This document shows positions 35,885 through 46,217 of a stretch of DNA of 64,000 bases, piece by piece. The notes under the pieces were generated by a model. The model was not told the DNA's origin. It did not search any database and saw only the letters and a program-made list of their open reading frames with translations. Origin of the DNA: Ruegeria lacuscaerulensis (GTDB lineage: Bacteria > Pseudomonadota > Alphaproteobacteria > Rhodobacterales > Rhodobacteraceae); NCBI RefSeq assembly GCF_013031245.1, contig NZ_WPZL01000009.1, forward strand, positions 99,739 to 163,738, given 5' to 3'. Each line of letters begins with the position of its first letter. The stretch's first letter is position 1. The translations under genes were made by a program, and so were the position numbers.

Positions 35885-37504
35885 TTAGAACGGCACGAAT
35901 TGCGGCAGGCGGTTAAGGCTTGGCTCCATGAACCGCAGTAACCTTGCATCCGCATCCGCCTCGGTTTCTCCGGGCAGGATCGGGGTTACAAACCGAACCA
36001 ATGCACCATCGGTGCGGCCCATGATAAAGCCGTCCTGCATCACGCTCATCTTGGCGCGGAAGTCATTGACGATGCGTTTGCCGCGCTGTTCGAACCAGTA
36101 GTAGACCAGTTGTTTCGACAGCTCTTTCTGGATCACGGCGCGGTTGACGGTGAAGCTGCCGTAAGGGGTGTCGCCCGGATTGATCTCATAGGGTTCAAGG
36201 CTGAAGATTTCCCAGCCGCCGACCGGCAGGCAGACCTCGGGCGAATGGATACCGTCGCCTTCGGTTTGCTTGTTGTAGAAAGCCACGAACATGTTCACGT
36301 AGTCGCCGGACCCGGTGTCGATATAGGTGGTATTCAGATAGTCGCTGGCGCCCAGAGTCCGTTCGACCTTGGGGTCGAGGCTGGTGGTCGAACCCGACCA
36401 GGGCCCAAGCTGGCGCGGGTAGAGGACAAACGGATCGCGTTCGATGGGCTGTACGTTCGAGGCGGGCCGCAGGGCCCAGGCCGATGATACCGCCAGCGTC
36501 AAAATGGCCGCCGCCGCGAGCGCCACCGACGCTTTGATGCCAAAGATGCGCAGCGCGATGGGGCCGAGGCCTTCGGTGTCCAGATCAATGGTCTCGGCAA
36601 AGGGTTTCGGATTGGGGGTCAGGCGTTGCAGCCCGATTGCCATGAGGAACAGAATGGCCACGCAGATGATGAAGATGATCCAGCCTTCGAAGAAATGCAT
36701 GAACCCTTCGGCCTGTTCAATGCCGTGGTGATTGACCAGAACGCCGATCACGCCGATACGGACAGAATTCATCAGCACCGTCAAAGGGGCGGCCGACAGC
36801 ATCAGAACGGCCTTGTGCCAGATCGGGCCGCGATAGAGCAGGGCAAAGAGATAGGAAAAGCTCAGGATTGGGAACAGGTAGCGCAGCCCTGCACAAGCCT
36901 CGGCCACCTGCAGCTTGTAGACCCCCAGATCGATGATGTTGCCTTCAATAAAGACCGAAACACCGGCCAGTTGCACAAACCAGACCCCAAGCTCGGACGA
37001 CACCCACTGCAGAAAGATCGTCAGCTTCCAGTAGATGAACTGAGGCAGCGGCAACATGAAGACGAGATGGATCACAGGCAGCTGGTGATGTATCCCGCGT
37101 TTCCAGCCAAACACGGTCAGCATGACGCCACCGGTCCATATGATCATGGCATAGGTGACAATATCCGGAATGCGGGTCAGATTGCCCAGAAGGGCGATGA
37201 TCAGGGCCACGGCAATCACCGCGACACCGGGCCAGCGGTTGCGGACAACTGGGTTGGGTGGGGGGAAATTGCGCAGCTCGCGCAGGAACAGATACAGCGA
37301 AATGATGGGGATCAGTGGCCCGTGGCTGTATTCCGGCGTGCTCCAGGCCGCGCCCAGAGAAACGATTCCGATCCAGAAGACAGGGACCGACCCCAGCAGC
37401 AGAAGGACAAACCAGAACAATCCCGCTGCGTTGATTGTTGGCAGGGCAGTTCGGGCCGCTTCAAGCGTCTGGCTGCGGCTGTCTTTCGAATCAAGACGAT
37501 GCAT
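35885..37504 (-). CDS. xrtD: VPLPA-CTERM-specific exosortase XrtD with fused EpsI domain
   Basis: 539 residues. The first ~300 form the eight-span exosortase core with the catalytic triad C204 (EACAGLRY), R249 (MNSVRIGV) and H270 (GFMHFFEGW). The remaining part is an EpsI-like domain ([24 protein letters not shown]). The fused form is what the XrtD family shows. It cuts the VPLPA-CTERM signal of exported proteins at the membrane; a matching substrate is encoded at 47969-48508. ATG at 37504 preferred over the GTG one codon upstream. It heads the leftward export block only by position, with 136 bases separating it from the barrel gene upstream. Confidence 0.85.
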   Translation of the reverse strand: MHRLDSKDSRSQTLEAARTALPTINAAGLFWFVLLLLGSVPVFWIGIVSLGAAWSTPEYSHGPLIPIISLYLFLRELRNFPPPNPVVRNRWPGVAVIAVALIIALLGNLTRIPDIVTYAMIIWTGGVMLTVFGWKRGIHHQLPVIHLVFMLPLPQFIYWKLTIFLQWVSSELGVWFVQLAGVSVFIEGNIIDLGVYKLQVAEACAGLRYLFPILSFSYLFALLYRGPIWHKAVLMLSAAPLTVLMNSVRIGVIGVLVNHHGIEQAEGFMHFFEGWIIFIICVAILFLMAIGLQRLTPNPKPFAETIDLDTEGLGPIALRIFGIKASVALAAAAILTLAVSSAWALRPASNVQPIERDPFVLYPRQLGPWSGSTTSLDPKVERTLGASDYLNTTYIDTGSGDYVNMFVAFYNKQTEGDGIHSPEVCLPVGGWEIFSLEPYEINPGDTPYGSFTVNRAVIQKELSKQLVYYWFEQRGKRIVNDFRAKMSVMQDGFIMGRTDGALVRFVTPILPGETEADADARLLRFMEPSLNRLPQFVPF

Positions 37505-37640
37505 CACAGATTATCATGCACAATAAAATTTGATCTTGAATTGCGCCGGTTCCGGATCGCGGGGTTTTGATCCGGGGGCGACACAAAGGGTGTTTTGACT
37601 CAGTATTTACCCGGCATTGGAAATTGTGTCGAAAGAGAGG

Positions 37641-39194
37641 TCAGGGCTTGAGCGTGAAGCGCCGCCCAAGTGTCAGAAAGAATGAGTTTGAATCCACTTC
37701 ACGGCTGCTCTGGTCATCCATCTCGTACTGGTAGCCGACATTCAGCGCCCAGTCTTTTGTAATCGCACGGGAATAAGACGCGTTGAACGTGCCGCGCTGA
37801 CGTGGATTGGATGGGCCAGAGCCTTCGTTCTCCTGATCAATGAAATTGGCACTGAAAGACAGAGCGGAAATCGGGTTGATTAAATAATCGTAGGTCAGGA
37901 AAGCCAGTGTCTGGCGGGTTTCCACACTTTGAGTGTTGGTATCGTCCCGGCGTTGAATTGTTGCCCCGATCCGGGAACTGGGGAACTGGTAGCTATAGTC
38001 GATCTGGCCGATCGTCGATATATCGCCAAAGGGCCCCCGGGTAAATCCGGCATTGAAGTCGAGTGTCGAGTTGACCCGCTGGTAGCTTCGACCGACGGTG
38101 GCGTTGGTTCTGGTGCCGTTGACGCCAAAGGACTGGTTCGCCCGAAAATTTATGTCTCCATCCGGCAGTGTTCTGTTCCACCCGAGGCTCCACACGAAAT
38201 TTTCGGTTACGGTGTTTGTATTGAATGCGCGTTGCGTGTTGTCGACCTGAGTGTAGCCAACATTAACATTGACGGTGGTGATGGGAGAAATGTTGTATGA
38301 TACACCGGTCGAAACGGTCGTGGTATTCCGGTCCGTTTGCGGGGTATCGTCCGCTTCGAATTCTCGATAATTGATGCGCAGGTTCGTCCGCAAAACCGGG
38401 GAAATCCGAAAAAATGTGGTGGCTGTGAAAAGGTCTTCGCTGTTGTCGAAGAGACTCGGGTCGATCGTGTTCGAATACCTGCGTTCGCGATGCCTATAGT
38501 TGAACCGGAATCCCAGGGGATCGTTCAGGCCTGTTTCCCAGTCCAGATTACCCCGGGTGTTGATCTGATCACCAACGGTGCCGGTGACATCGGCCGAGTC
38601 GATGATGCCATCCAGATTGACGTCGGTCAGTGAACGATTGAAAGACAGATCCCGTTCACGGTATTCCGCAAGCAAACTGAACAGGCTGTTGGCGCCGGTC
38701 TGTTGATAGCTCAGCCGTGTCAGGGGATCCACAAATTCAGATTCGGTTCCGATGATTGGCTCATTGGCTACCCGGTACAGCCCCGACAGATTGAATCTCA
38801 GCGTCGACCCCGGTTTCTGGTTCACAATCCCCAATGCCAGCGTGTTTTCCCACCAGGTGGTCGACCCGAACGACGGATCGGTCAAGCGCAGGTTGTCGTC
38901 ATGCCTGAGGGAGGACAAATAATCCAGCGTGATTCTCAGACCGGTTCCGGTACCGGCTTGTTGCCCCGCCCGGCCGACCCTGCGGGCCGGGTTCTGCTGA
39001 GCCTGTTGCGACAGGAGTTGCAGGCTGGGTGTCTGCTGAACCGGTGCCGAAGGCGCATTCGTTTGCTGCGTCGTGGTCTGTTGCCCGGTCGCCGGCGAAA
39101 GCGAAGTCTGTTGCCCGGTCGCCGGCGAAAATGAAATAACAAAAGCGATCCCGCCCCCTAGCGCAGAGACCAGTCTGTTTCCGGATTTTCCCAC
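37641..39194 (-). CDS. Outer-membrane beta-barrel protein of the exosortase/EPS system (TIGR03016-like)
   Basis: 517 residues. After a hydrophobic N-terminus and a Q/T/P-rich stretch, the chain is a long series of amphipathic strands of 10-12 residues with aromatic girdles, ending in a C-terminal strand SFFLTLGRRFTLKP, as expected for a large porin-like barrel. Relatives sit beside chain-length and TPR proteins in PEP-CTERM EPS loci and are candidates for the outer-membrane exit channel. It directly follows the Poly_export gene (12 bases). Confidence 0.75.
   Translation of the reverse strand: MGKSGNRLVSALGGGIAFVISFSPATGQQTSLSPATGQQTTTQQTNAPSAPVQQTPSLQLLSQQAQQNPARRVGRAGQQAGTGTGLRITLDYLSSLRHDDNLRLTDPSFGSTTWWENTLALGIVNQKPGSTLRFNLSGLYRVANEPIIGTESEFVDPLTRLSYQQTGANSLFSLLAEYRERDLSFNRSLTDVNLDGIIDSADVTGTVGDQINTRGNLDWETGLNDPLGFRFNYRHRERRYSNTIDPSLFDNSEDLFTATTFFRISPVLRTNLRINYREFEADDTPQTDRNTTTVSTGVSYNISPITTVNVNVGYTQVDNTQRAFNTNTVTENFVWSLGWNRTLPDGDINFRANQSFGVNGTRTNATVGRSYQRVNSTLDFNAGFTRGPFGDISTIGQIDYSYQFPSSRIGATIQRRDDTNTQSVETRQTLAFLTYDYLINPISALSFSANFIDQENEGSGPSNPRQRGTFNASYSRAITKDWALNVGYQYEMDDQSSREVDSNSFFLTLGRRFTLKP
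39077..39136 (-). repeat. Tandem 30-nt repeat near the start of the barrel gene
   Basis: Two copies of 30 bases (39077-39106, 39107-39136), the first 24 bases of each identical, encode SPATGQQTSL and SPATGQQTTT just behind the signal region. It lengthens the disordered N-terminal segment and is a likely site of length variation. Confidence 0.85.
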
Positions 39195-39206
39195 CTGTAT
39201 TTGCCC

Positions 39207-39818
39207 TTATTCGAACAAGCGGCGCGCTGGTACGACAACCACGTCTCCTGATTGAAGCACTGTTGTGCCTTTGATGCCGCTGCCCGAGCCCTTGTAGTTA
39301 TAGATATATGTGTTCATTGCGCCTGACCGGCTGTCGGTGCGGCGTAGTTCTATGCGTTTTTGAGCCGCAAAATTGGTCAAACCTCCGACCTGAGCCAGGA
39401 ACTGAAGAATGGTTGTGCCTTCGGTCGCAAGATGCTTTCCAGGCGCCCCGATCTCTCCCATGACGAAGACGTCAATTGTAGGTCCGGCTGCTGCAGCCGC
39501 CCCTTGCAGTCCGAGCCCCCCAACAGAAGCGACCGAGATAAAGACCGTTGGTGGCGCGTTGAAGTTCGAGGCCAGCGCCGAAGACAGAGATGAGCTGAGA
39601 CCATTGGTCGACAGACCAGCCGCACGAAGTGAACCTGCGAGAGGGAAATTGATAGAGCCATCTGGCAATACCAGAGTGGTCCGGTTGAGGGTTGGATCTT
39701 CCAGAACCTCGACCTGAAGCGCATCGCCTGGCTGAATTTGGTATGACTGCGCCCAAGCGCCAGCCGCCACAACCATGGTGACGACAAATGTGATCAATGC
39801 TCCAATTACTGTCCGCAT
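39207..39818 (-). CDS. Polysaccharide export protein (Wza-like, Poly_export plus SLBB)
   Basis: 203 residues from the ATG at 39818, preceded by GAGAG; a GTG at 39833 is less likely. Signal peptide to AGAWAQS, then the Poly_export domain (YQIQPGDALQVEVLEDPTL, VLPDGSINFPLAG) and one SLBB domain (VFVMGEIGAPGKH, TILQFLAQVGG). There is no lipobox and no C-terminal amphipathic helix as in E. coli Wza, so it probably works with the barrel protein encoded next to it. Confidence 0.88.
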   Translation of the reverse strand: MRTVIGALITFVVTMVVAAGAWAQSYQIQPGDALQVEVLEDPTLNRTTLVLPDGSINFPLAGSLRAAGLSTNGLSSSLSSALASNFNAPPTVFISVASVGGLGLQGAAAAAGPTIDVFVMGEIGAPGKHLATEGTTILQFLAQVGGLTNFAAQKRIELRRTDSRSGAMNTYIYNYKGSGSGIKGTTVLQSGDVVVVPARRLFE

Positions 39819-39931
39819 GTTCAAATCTCTCACTTCTACCTTTTATGACTCTTTCCAAAAAACGAGGCAATCTGCGGCGTTACCTTAGGTTACAGGATGC
39901 GGCAGAAATGCCGCGGAATCAATCGTTAGCT

Positions 39932-42382
39932 TTATTGCCCCGGGGTTTCTGCGGCGTTTATCCGTTCTATTTCAGTCTCCAGCGACGGGGTAATACTCAG
40001 GGGAATGTCTGTGGCCAAAGCTGCCTGATACGCGCGCCGGGCCTCTTCTGTCCGACCGACTGCGGCATACACCTTGCCTAAATGGTAAAGGACCAGAGGA
40101 TGATCAGGTATCGCTTGCGCTGCGGGTTCGAGATAACCTACCGCCTCTTCATAATTTCCCAGCCGATAGGCAATCCAGCCATATGTGTCCTGAAATACGG
40201 GGATGCGGGTACCCCGGAGGCGGCGCGCCAGAACCTGAGCGCGTTGCAGGCTTTTGTCGTCGGTACGATGCGTTGTCAGCAGGCTTGCCAGATTGTTTGC
40301 AACGACCAGAGAACGGTTGCTGAGCGGGTAAAGCTTTTCATAGACGGCAATTGCCTGATCCATATCTCCGGCGCGTTCGTGTTCTGCCGCCTGCAACATG
40401 AGAAGATCGGGGTTGTCAGGCAGGGCCGCCAAAGCGTCGGAAAGGGCCTTTCGGGCTTGGTCGGGCCGGTTCTGTTCGCTTAGCAGCGCATGTAGCAGGA
40501 CCCAGGCCTGCGTCGTGTCCGGGTGATCCTTGAGAATGGCCCGATAGAGTTGCTCGGCCTCGGTGCCGTTCCCTTCACCGGCCAGCGCGCGCGCCTTGAC
40601 CATGCGCACCGGCAGTGAGTCGGGATCGCCTTCAAGCAGCTGATCAAGCCGGGCAAAGGCGGCCTCGGGTTCGCCCTGGGCCAGCAGGGTTCGGATCAGC
40701 GCGATATCCGCCGGCAGGCCGAATTCGGGGTCGTTTGCCAGCTTGTCCAGGAATGTTGTCAGGTCGCTGGTCCGTTCCTGAGCTGCCAGCATATGTGCCT
40801 TGAGCTCATTCGCCAGGCGCCGCGCCTCAGGGGTGTCCAGATCGCTGATCGATTGCTGTACCGTCTGCGCGCGATCCCAGTCCTGCAGCCTCAGGTAAAC
40901 CTCACCCAGCAGGAAAAGAAGCTCGGGCTGTTCCGGGTCCTGACGCAGGGCGTCGATCAGAACGCGTTCGGCAATTTCCGGGTCGTCTGCGGCGATCAGA
41001 AACCGGGCATAACGCAGCGTTTCCGCCGGCGCGTTTCGAGACATTTCTGTTGCCAGCGCCAGCATTTCGCCCATCAGTTCCCGATCGCCATTCTGCTCAT
41101 GTGCATGGGCCATCAGGGTCATCAACTGCGGGTCACGGGGCGTTTGACCAAGCGCTTCGCGCAACAGCACGATGGCATCGCCTGTCGCGCCCTTGTCAAT
41201 CAGCCATGAAGCCTTGAGCTTCAGCGCCTCGACCTGGGTCGGATCTTCTGCAAGGACCTTGTTGATCAGGGCCTTTGCTTCGTCCGTTGCGCCGACCTGA
41301 AACAGCATTCGGGCCAGTTCCACTTCGCTTTCCCGGGTCTGTATGTTTCTCTCAGAATCTTCCAGCAGGTCCCGCATTTCGGCGATCGCTGCTTGCGTGC
41401 CGCCCGCATTGAATTTCAGCGTGGCCCTTACCGTTTTCAGCTTGGGGATGTCTGCGCCGTTCCGAGCGATGATCGTGTCCAGTTCGGCAATCGCCGCATC
41501 GGTGCTGCGATATTTTGCCAGAAAGGCGATCAGCCTCTGGATCGGCGGATAATCCTCGGATTGCGGATCCACCTCTGCGCGCAGCATCTGCTCGGCGGCG
41601 TCCAGATTGTCCCGGTCGATATAGTGCTGAACGAGCAGTTGCTCGACGCCCTCATCATCGGGGAACAGCTGCGCCATCTGCCTGAGCAGATTTTCGATTT
41701 CGTCCGGCTCGTTCAGTTCCTGCAGCGCGCGGAGCCGGATGCCATAAAGGCTTTCCTGTTTTGGCGCGATGGCCAGGGCCGCAGCGGTTTCGGTCAGAAC
41801 ACTGTCCCAGTCCTCGTCGCGGACCAGGTGATCAATCACGACCTGCCGCGCCGACATCAGCTCGGGATGCGCCTTGATCATTTCACGGGCCGTGTGCACG
41901 GTGAAATCCACGCTGGCTGCGTCACCAATTCTAACCGCATCGGTATAGGCCAGCGTGTTGTTGATGGAGGCGATCCCGATATCATCCGGCGCCAGTTCGG
42001 CTGCAACAGATCCATGACGCCTGACATCTTCCCAATTACCTGTTTCAAGGGCCAGCTCGGCCAGGCTGCGCTGTCCTTCAAGGTTGTCCGGATATTGTTC
42101 CACCAGTCGCAGATACTGGCTGTAGGCGACGGGAATATTGCCCCGTTCACGCTCCAGTCTGGCGAAGGTCAGGCGGGCCTCTTTATGCCGGCCGTTCAGT
42201 TTGAAAACATTCCTGAATTCGATCAGCGCGCGCTCAACATCGCCTTCTTCCAGATGGGCCATCCCGGCCTGAAAATGCGCCTCGGCCCGTTCCTCGGCCG
42301 AGTCACATGCGCTCAGCAGCAGAGTCACGGCAAGAAAGGCAACTGCCAGCCGCTTGCTGATGGGAGATCCTGTTCTGGTCAA
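39932..42382 (-). CDS. TPR-repeat lipoprotein of the exosortase/EPS system (PrsT-like)
   Basis: 816 residues from the TTG at 42382, chosen because GGGAG lies seven bases before it and the result is a compact lipoprotein signal with lipobox LLSAC (C26); a TTG at 42409 has no ribosome site. About twenty tetratricopeptide repeats follow to the C-terminus. This is the layout of the PEP-CTERM TPR proteins (TIGR02917 type), which bridge inner and outer membrane parts of the export machine. The gene lies between the priming transferase and the Poly_export gene. Confidence 0.82.
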   Translation of the reverse strand: MTRTGSPISKRLAVAFLAVTLLLSACDSAEERAEAHFQAGMAHLEEGDVERALIEFRNVFKLNGRHKEARLTFARLERERGNIPVAYSQYLRLVEQYPDNLEGQRSLAELALETGNWEDVRRHGSVAAELAPDDIGIASINNTLAYTDAVRIGDAASVDFTVHTAREMIKAHPELMSARQVVIDHLVRDEDWDSVLTETAAALAIAPKQESLYGIRLRALQELNEPDEIENLLRQMAQLFPDDEGVEQLLVQHYIDRDNLDAAEQMLRAEVDPQSEDYPPIQRLIAFLAKYRSTDAAIAELDTIIARNGADIPKLKTVRATLKFNAGGTQAAIAEMRDLLEDSERNIQTRESEVELARMLFQVGATDEAKALINKVLAEDPTQVEALKLKASWLIDKGATGDAIVLLREALGQTPRDPQLMTLMAHAHEQNGDRELMGEMLALATEMSRNAPAETLRYARFLIAADDPEIAERVLIDALRQDPEQPELLFLLGEVYLRLQDWDRAQTVQQSISDLDTPEARRLANELKAHMLAAQERTSDLTTFLDKLANDPEFGLPADIALIRTLLAQGEPEAAFARLDQLLEGDPDSLPVRMVKARALAGEGNGTEAEQLYRAILKDHPDTTQAWVLLHALLSEQNRPDQARKALSDALAALPDNPDLLMLQAAEHERAGDMDQAIAVYEKLYPLSNRSLVVANNLASLLTTHRTDDKSLQRAQVLARRLRGTRIPVFQDTYGWIAYRLGNYEEAVGYLEPAAQAIPDHPLVLYHLGKVYAAVGRTEEARRAYQAALATDIPLSITPSLETEIERINAAETPGQ

Positions 42383-42436
42383 TGCTGCACTCCCGCAAAA
42401 ATTACGCAAAGCACGCGACCTGCGGACATGTCGGTC

Positions 42437-43120
42437 TCAGCAACCGGTGCCGCGAAGAACAACAAAAATGGTTCGAAACAGGATCGTAACATCCGTGCTG
42501 AACGACATGCTCTTCCAATATTCAGTATCGTGAAACGCGCGCTCAGCAAATAAAGACTGGTTTCGTTTGGAAACCTGCCACGGCCCCGAAAGACCGGGGC
42601 GCATAGAGTTGTAGAACTTTCCGGTGTAAAGTTTTTTCTGATTCAGCATCATCGGGCGAGGGCCGATCAGGGACATCTCACCCACAAAAACGTTCCAGAA
42701 CTGCGGCAGTTCATCCATGGAAGATTTCCGCAGAAGCGACCCGAACTTGATGATGCGCGGATCATTGCGAAGCTTCTGGTTTCGGTCCCACTCATCCCGC
42801 GCCTCGGGATTGGCTGCCAGATGTTCTTTAAGAACCGTTTCGGCATCATGCACCATCGTGCGCAGCTTGAGCATTTTGAAAGCCTTACCGTTTTTGCCGA
42901 CCCGGTCCTGCCGGTAAAACGGGGTCACGCCCTGACAGGCCAGAAACGCAGCCAGAAAAAGAACCAGCGGCACGACAAACGGCGCTGCGAGCAGCACAAA
43001 CGTGATATCGAAGATGCGTTTCCCTACCCCTCTGTAGAAGCCCGGATAATTCACCGAGGCGGGCATGACAGGAATATTAGAGTAGCCAGTGTCGGCTACG
43101 TCTTTCGAATGAATTGTCAC
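42437..43120 (-). CDS. Priming sugar transferase (undecaprenyl-phosphate sugar-1-phosphate transferase)
   Basis: 227 residues. One hydrophobic segment (about 38-62) is followed by the bacterial sugar transferase core: KLRTMVHDAE, RKSSMDELPQFWNV, MSLIGPRPMM and RPGLSGPWQVSKRN. It lacks the extra N-terminal spans of WbaP-type enzymes. It places the first sugar phosphate on undecaprenyl phosphate and so starts each EPS repeat unit. Start codon GTG. Confidence 0.88.
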   Translation of the reverse strand: MTIHSKDVADTGYSNIPVMPASVNYPGFYRGVGKRIFDITFVLLAAPFVVPLVLFLAAFLACQGVTPFYRQDRVGKNGKAFKMLKLRTMVHDAETVLKEHLAANPEARDEWDRNQKLRNDPRIIKFGSLLRKSSMDELPQFWNVFVGEMSLIGPRPMMLNQKKLYTGKFYNSMRPGLSGPWQVSKRNQSLFAERAFHDTEYWKSMSFSTDVTILFRTIFVVLRGTGC

Positions 43121-43785
43121 TATTTAAACCCCCAGCACACACAGCAAACCAGAAACCATCTACCGAACCCAAAAAAACGACTACGCTCAACCTCAGTCTA
43201 TATAGAAAAAATTTTATATTCTTATGTCTTTCGCGGCTCTGCCTTTACACGCTCGTTGGCAGCTTGCCTGCCTGCAATTGTTAACAAACTCCGGTCGGCT
43301 TGCAAAACATTAATCCTGACAGGATTGCCCGCCACCCATGAAAAGAGAAGGCTTTTCCGTACTGTCAGGAGCTGAAATGCGTCTTGATCTGGTGAGGGGT
43401 TCAGAGATTCTGTTGCCCATTTCGATACAATGGAAAGCTTTGGGAGGCGTTGGTTCCGGTTAGGGATTGGTTGGAGATCGCAGGATTTTCCTCTGCGAAA
43501 CCAATCTTTGGCCTGCATGCCACTTTTACGGGCAGTTTTTTAGGAGTTTGACGGAAACAACCACCGGTAAACCTTCCAGTTGAGAGGATCGCAAAGTCAA
43601 ATCATTACGTGTGAAGTTTGGTACTGCTTGCTACCCTGATTTTGTGGCACAGTAGTACCCAAGAACTTTTGACTTATGTGATATGTACGTTGAGTAAGGA
43701 AATTCCGGTGGTTCAGGGTATGAGTTTGGGTAATCTCAGGGGGGCCAATACGAGGTTTGACAAAGCGGAAGGCAACCGTGGTGCC
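43121..43785. other. Divergent intergenic region of the export machinery
   Basis: About 665 bases between the leftward priming-transferase block and the rightward ATPase block; the main promoters of both should lie here. In-frame upstream codons of the ATPase gene extend to 43618, but that stretch has no family likeness. No RNA gene or clear operator seen. Confidence 0.45.
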
Positions 43786-44643
43786 ATGGCGTCCAGTGAC
43801 GGGTTTTATCTAGATTACTTCGGGCTGGACCGGCGCCCCTTCACGCTGCTTCCGGACCCTGGGTTCATGTATTGGTCTCCGCTGCACAAGCGTGGCTATT
43901 CCGTGCTGCAGTTCGGCATCTTGAGCTGCGCGCCGATTACGGTGCTGACTGGCGAGATTGGTGCGGGAAAGACAACCCTGGTTCAGCAACTTCTGAGCGA
44001 AATGGAGCAAGAGATTACGGTTGGATTGATCTCGAACGCTCAGGAAGGGCGGGGAGAACTGCTGCAGTGGGTGCTGCATGCCTTGGGCCTGCGGATCGAA
44101 AAAGACGCATCCTATGTGCAGTTGTTCCGGGCGCTGCAGGATTTTCTTGTCTCGGAATATGCCGCAGGGCGGCGCGTGGTTCTGATTTTTGACGAGGCGC
44201 AGAACCTGACGGTCGAGGGCTTGGAAGAAATCCGTATGCTGACCAACATCAACGCAAACACAGACGAATTGATCCAGCTTGTTCTGGTCGGGCAGCCCGA
44301 GTTGCGCGATATGGTTCTGGACCCCAAGATGCGTCAGCTGACGCAAAGGGTGGCCGCCAGTTTTCATCTGGAACGCATGGATGAAGCTTCGGTCGAAGCC
44401 TATATCAGGCACAGGATGAAGACCGCCGGTGGCTCGGGCGGGGAATTCACGGAAGAGGCCTGCAAGCTAATTTTCCAGCAGACCCGCGGCGTCCCGCGCC
44501 TGGTGAACCAGTTTTGCGATTTTGCCCTGCTCTATGCCTGGACAAACGAAGCCGACAAGGTGGACGAAGACGTTGTCAGTCAGGTGATCGACGACGGTGT
44601 ATTCTTCGGAGGAAATTCACTCGAGAGGGAGCTGACGGCCTGA
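43786..44643 (+). CDS. ExeA-like AAA ATPase of the exosortase/EPS system
   Basis: 285 residues from the ATG at 43786 (GGAAGG 13 bases before). The family usually begins near FYLDYFGL...PFTLLPDP, which is seen at residues 7-26. Walker A GEIGAGKTT (56-64), Walker B VVLIFDEAQNL, sensor region VLVGQPELRD and the arginine-rich GVPRLVNQFCD end. Earlier in-frame ATGs at 43720 and 43618 are possible. Relatives are fixed members of PEP-CTERM EPS operons and probably power assembly or regulation of export. Confidence 0.83.
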   Translation: MASSDGFYLDYFGLDRRPFTLLPDPGFMYWSPLHKRGYSVLQFGILSCAPITVLTGEIGAGKTTLVQQLLSEMEQEITVGLISNAQEGRGELLQWVLHALGLRIEKDASYVQLFRALQDFLVSEYAAGRRVVLIFDEAQNLTVEGLEEIRMLTNINANTDELIQLVLVGQPELRDMVLDPKMRQLTQRVAASFHLERMDEASVEAYIRHRMKTAGGSGGEFTEEACKLIFQQTRGVPRLVNQFCDFALLYAWTNEADKVDEDVVSQVIDDGVFFGGNSLERELTA

Positions 44644-44644
44644 G

Positions 44645-46183
44645 ATGAGTCCTACTCGTTACTACTTTTCAATTTTTCTAAGGCGGTTTCCGTACTTCCT
44701 TGTTGTGGCCGCTATTGTATCAGCCGTTTCGGTTGCGATCGCTATAGGCTTGCCGCCGTCCTACGTCTCACGAATGGTGCTGATCGTTGAGGCTCCTCAG
44801 ATTCCGGGCAATCTGGCCGCCAGCACCGTGAATACGTCTCCGATCGAACAGCTACAGATTGTCGAACAACACGTGCTGACGCGACCGGTTCTTCTCGATA
44901 TTGCACGCAAATACGAGGTGTTGCCAAATCAGGAGGATGCTAGTCCCGACCAGATCGTCTCTGAGCTACGCACAAAAACAAACACTCGCATCTCTTCGGG
45001 TCGCAGTCAGGCCAATCTGATGACCTTCACATTCGAGGGCAGAAGCGGCAAAATCGCGGCTGGTGTGCTGAATGAATATCTGACCGAGATACTGAAGCTT
45101 GATGTCTCGTACCGCAAAGAACGGGCCTCAGACACGCTGGAGTTCTTCGAGCAGGACCTGGAGCGGCTGGGCGCCGAGCTCGACAAGCGCAGCGCGCGGA
45201 TCCTCGAATTCCAGAATCAACACTCCGGTGCTCTACCCTCCAGTCTGCAATTCCGTATGGCGCAGCAGGGGGCACTACAGACGAGCCTTCAGCAAACCGA
45301 CCAGCAGATTTTCTCACTCCAGAACCAGCGTGAAAAGCTATTGAATCTCTATGCAACGACGGGTCAGATCACGAATGTCGGGCAACAACCACAGACAGCG
45401 GCGCAGGGGCAATTGCGCCAGTTGCGCAACCAGCTTGACAACCAACTAGGGGTCTATTCGGAAAGCAGCCCGCGAATTAAGCACTTGCGGGCCCGGATCG
45501 CGCATTTTGAAGAAGTTGTTGCGGCCGAGCAGGCATCCACCACCGCCGCCGCCAGTGCTCAAACGGGAAACTCGACGCTTGATCTCCAGCTGGCTCAAAT
45601 TGATTCACAAATAGCCACCCTGGAAGACCAGCGCGCTGTTACCGAAGAAAATCTTGAAAAAGTGACGCTAACGATCAATCAGACCCCGGCTAATGCCATC
45701 ACGCTGGCCGAGTTGCAGCGAGATCACAACAATATCCAGACCCAGTATAACAGAGCAGTCACACGCTTGGCATCGGCCTCGACTGGGGAACGGATCGAAA
45801 TCACCTCTCAGGGGCAGCGGATTTCGGTGATTGAACAACCCTCGGAACCAACCACGCCGACAAAACCCGATCGCCTGTTGATCGCAGGTGGCGGTACATT
45901 CGCCGGTATATTGATGGGTCTGGGGCTTGTTGTTCTGCTGGAGTTTCTGAACCGGGCTGCGCGCCGGCCGGAGGATCTGATCAAAAAACTGGATGTCTGG
46001 CCGATTGCAACCATTCCCTATGTGAAGTCTCCGGGTCAGGTGGCGGCGCAGCGTGTTGGTTGGGCGATGCTCATCCTGGCGATTGTGGTGGGCGTACCTG
46101 CAGGCGTGTGGGCTGTGCATACTTACTATCTGCCCTTGGATCTTATCGCGGACAAGGTGATCGACAAGCTGGAGATTTATTAG
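44645..46183 (+). CDS. Chain-length determinant protein (Wzz/GumC-like)
   Basis: 512 residues. Membrane spans near residues 17-36 and 412-432, plus a third close to the C-terminus (470-492). Between them lies a long coiled coil (about 155-350). The Wzz-type motif before the second span reads SEPTTPTKPDRLL. It sets EPS chain length as the periplasmic partner of the BY-kinase-like ATPase that follows. The start lies two bases behind the ATPase gene. Confidence 0.87.
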   Translation: MSPTRYYFSIFLRRFPYFLVVAAIVSAVSVAIAIGLPPSYVSRMVLIVEAPQIPGNLAASTVNTSPIEQLQIVEQHVLTRPVLLDIARKYEVLPNQEDASPDQIVSELRTKTNTRISSGRSQANLMTFTFEGRSGKIAAGVLNEYLTEILKLDVSYRKERASDTLEFFEQDLERLGAELDKRSARILEFQNQHSGALPSSLQFRMAQQGALQTSLQQTDQQIFSLQNQREKLLNLYATTGQITNVGQQPQTAAQGQLRQLRNQLDNQLGVYSESSPRIKHLRARIAHFEEVVAAEQASTTAAASAQTGNSTLDLQLAQIDSQIATLEDQRAVTEENLEKVTLTINQTPANAITLAELQRDHNNIQTQYNRAVTRLASASTGERIEITSQGQRISVIEQPSEPTTPTKPDRLLIAGGGTFAGILMGLGLVVLLEFLNRAARRPEDLIKKLDVWPIATIPYVKSPGQVAAQRVGWAMLILAIVVGVPAGVWAVHTYYLPLDLIADKVIDKLEIY

Positions 46184-46217
46184 TGATTTTCGTTCTGAAT
46201 AAGGTAGGGAGGCTATA

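Noticed and set aside
43618..43785. N-terminal extension of the ExeA-like ATPase.
   Set aside because: The family begins near FYLDYFGL; the extension has no likeness and the upstream starts have poor ribosome sites.
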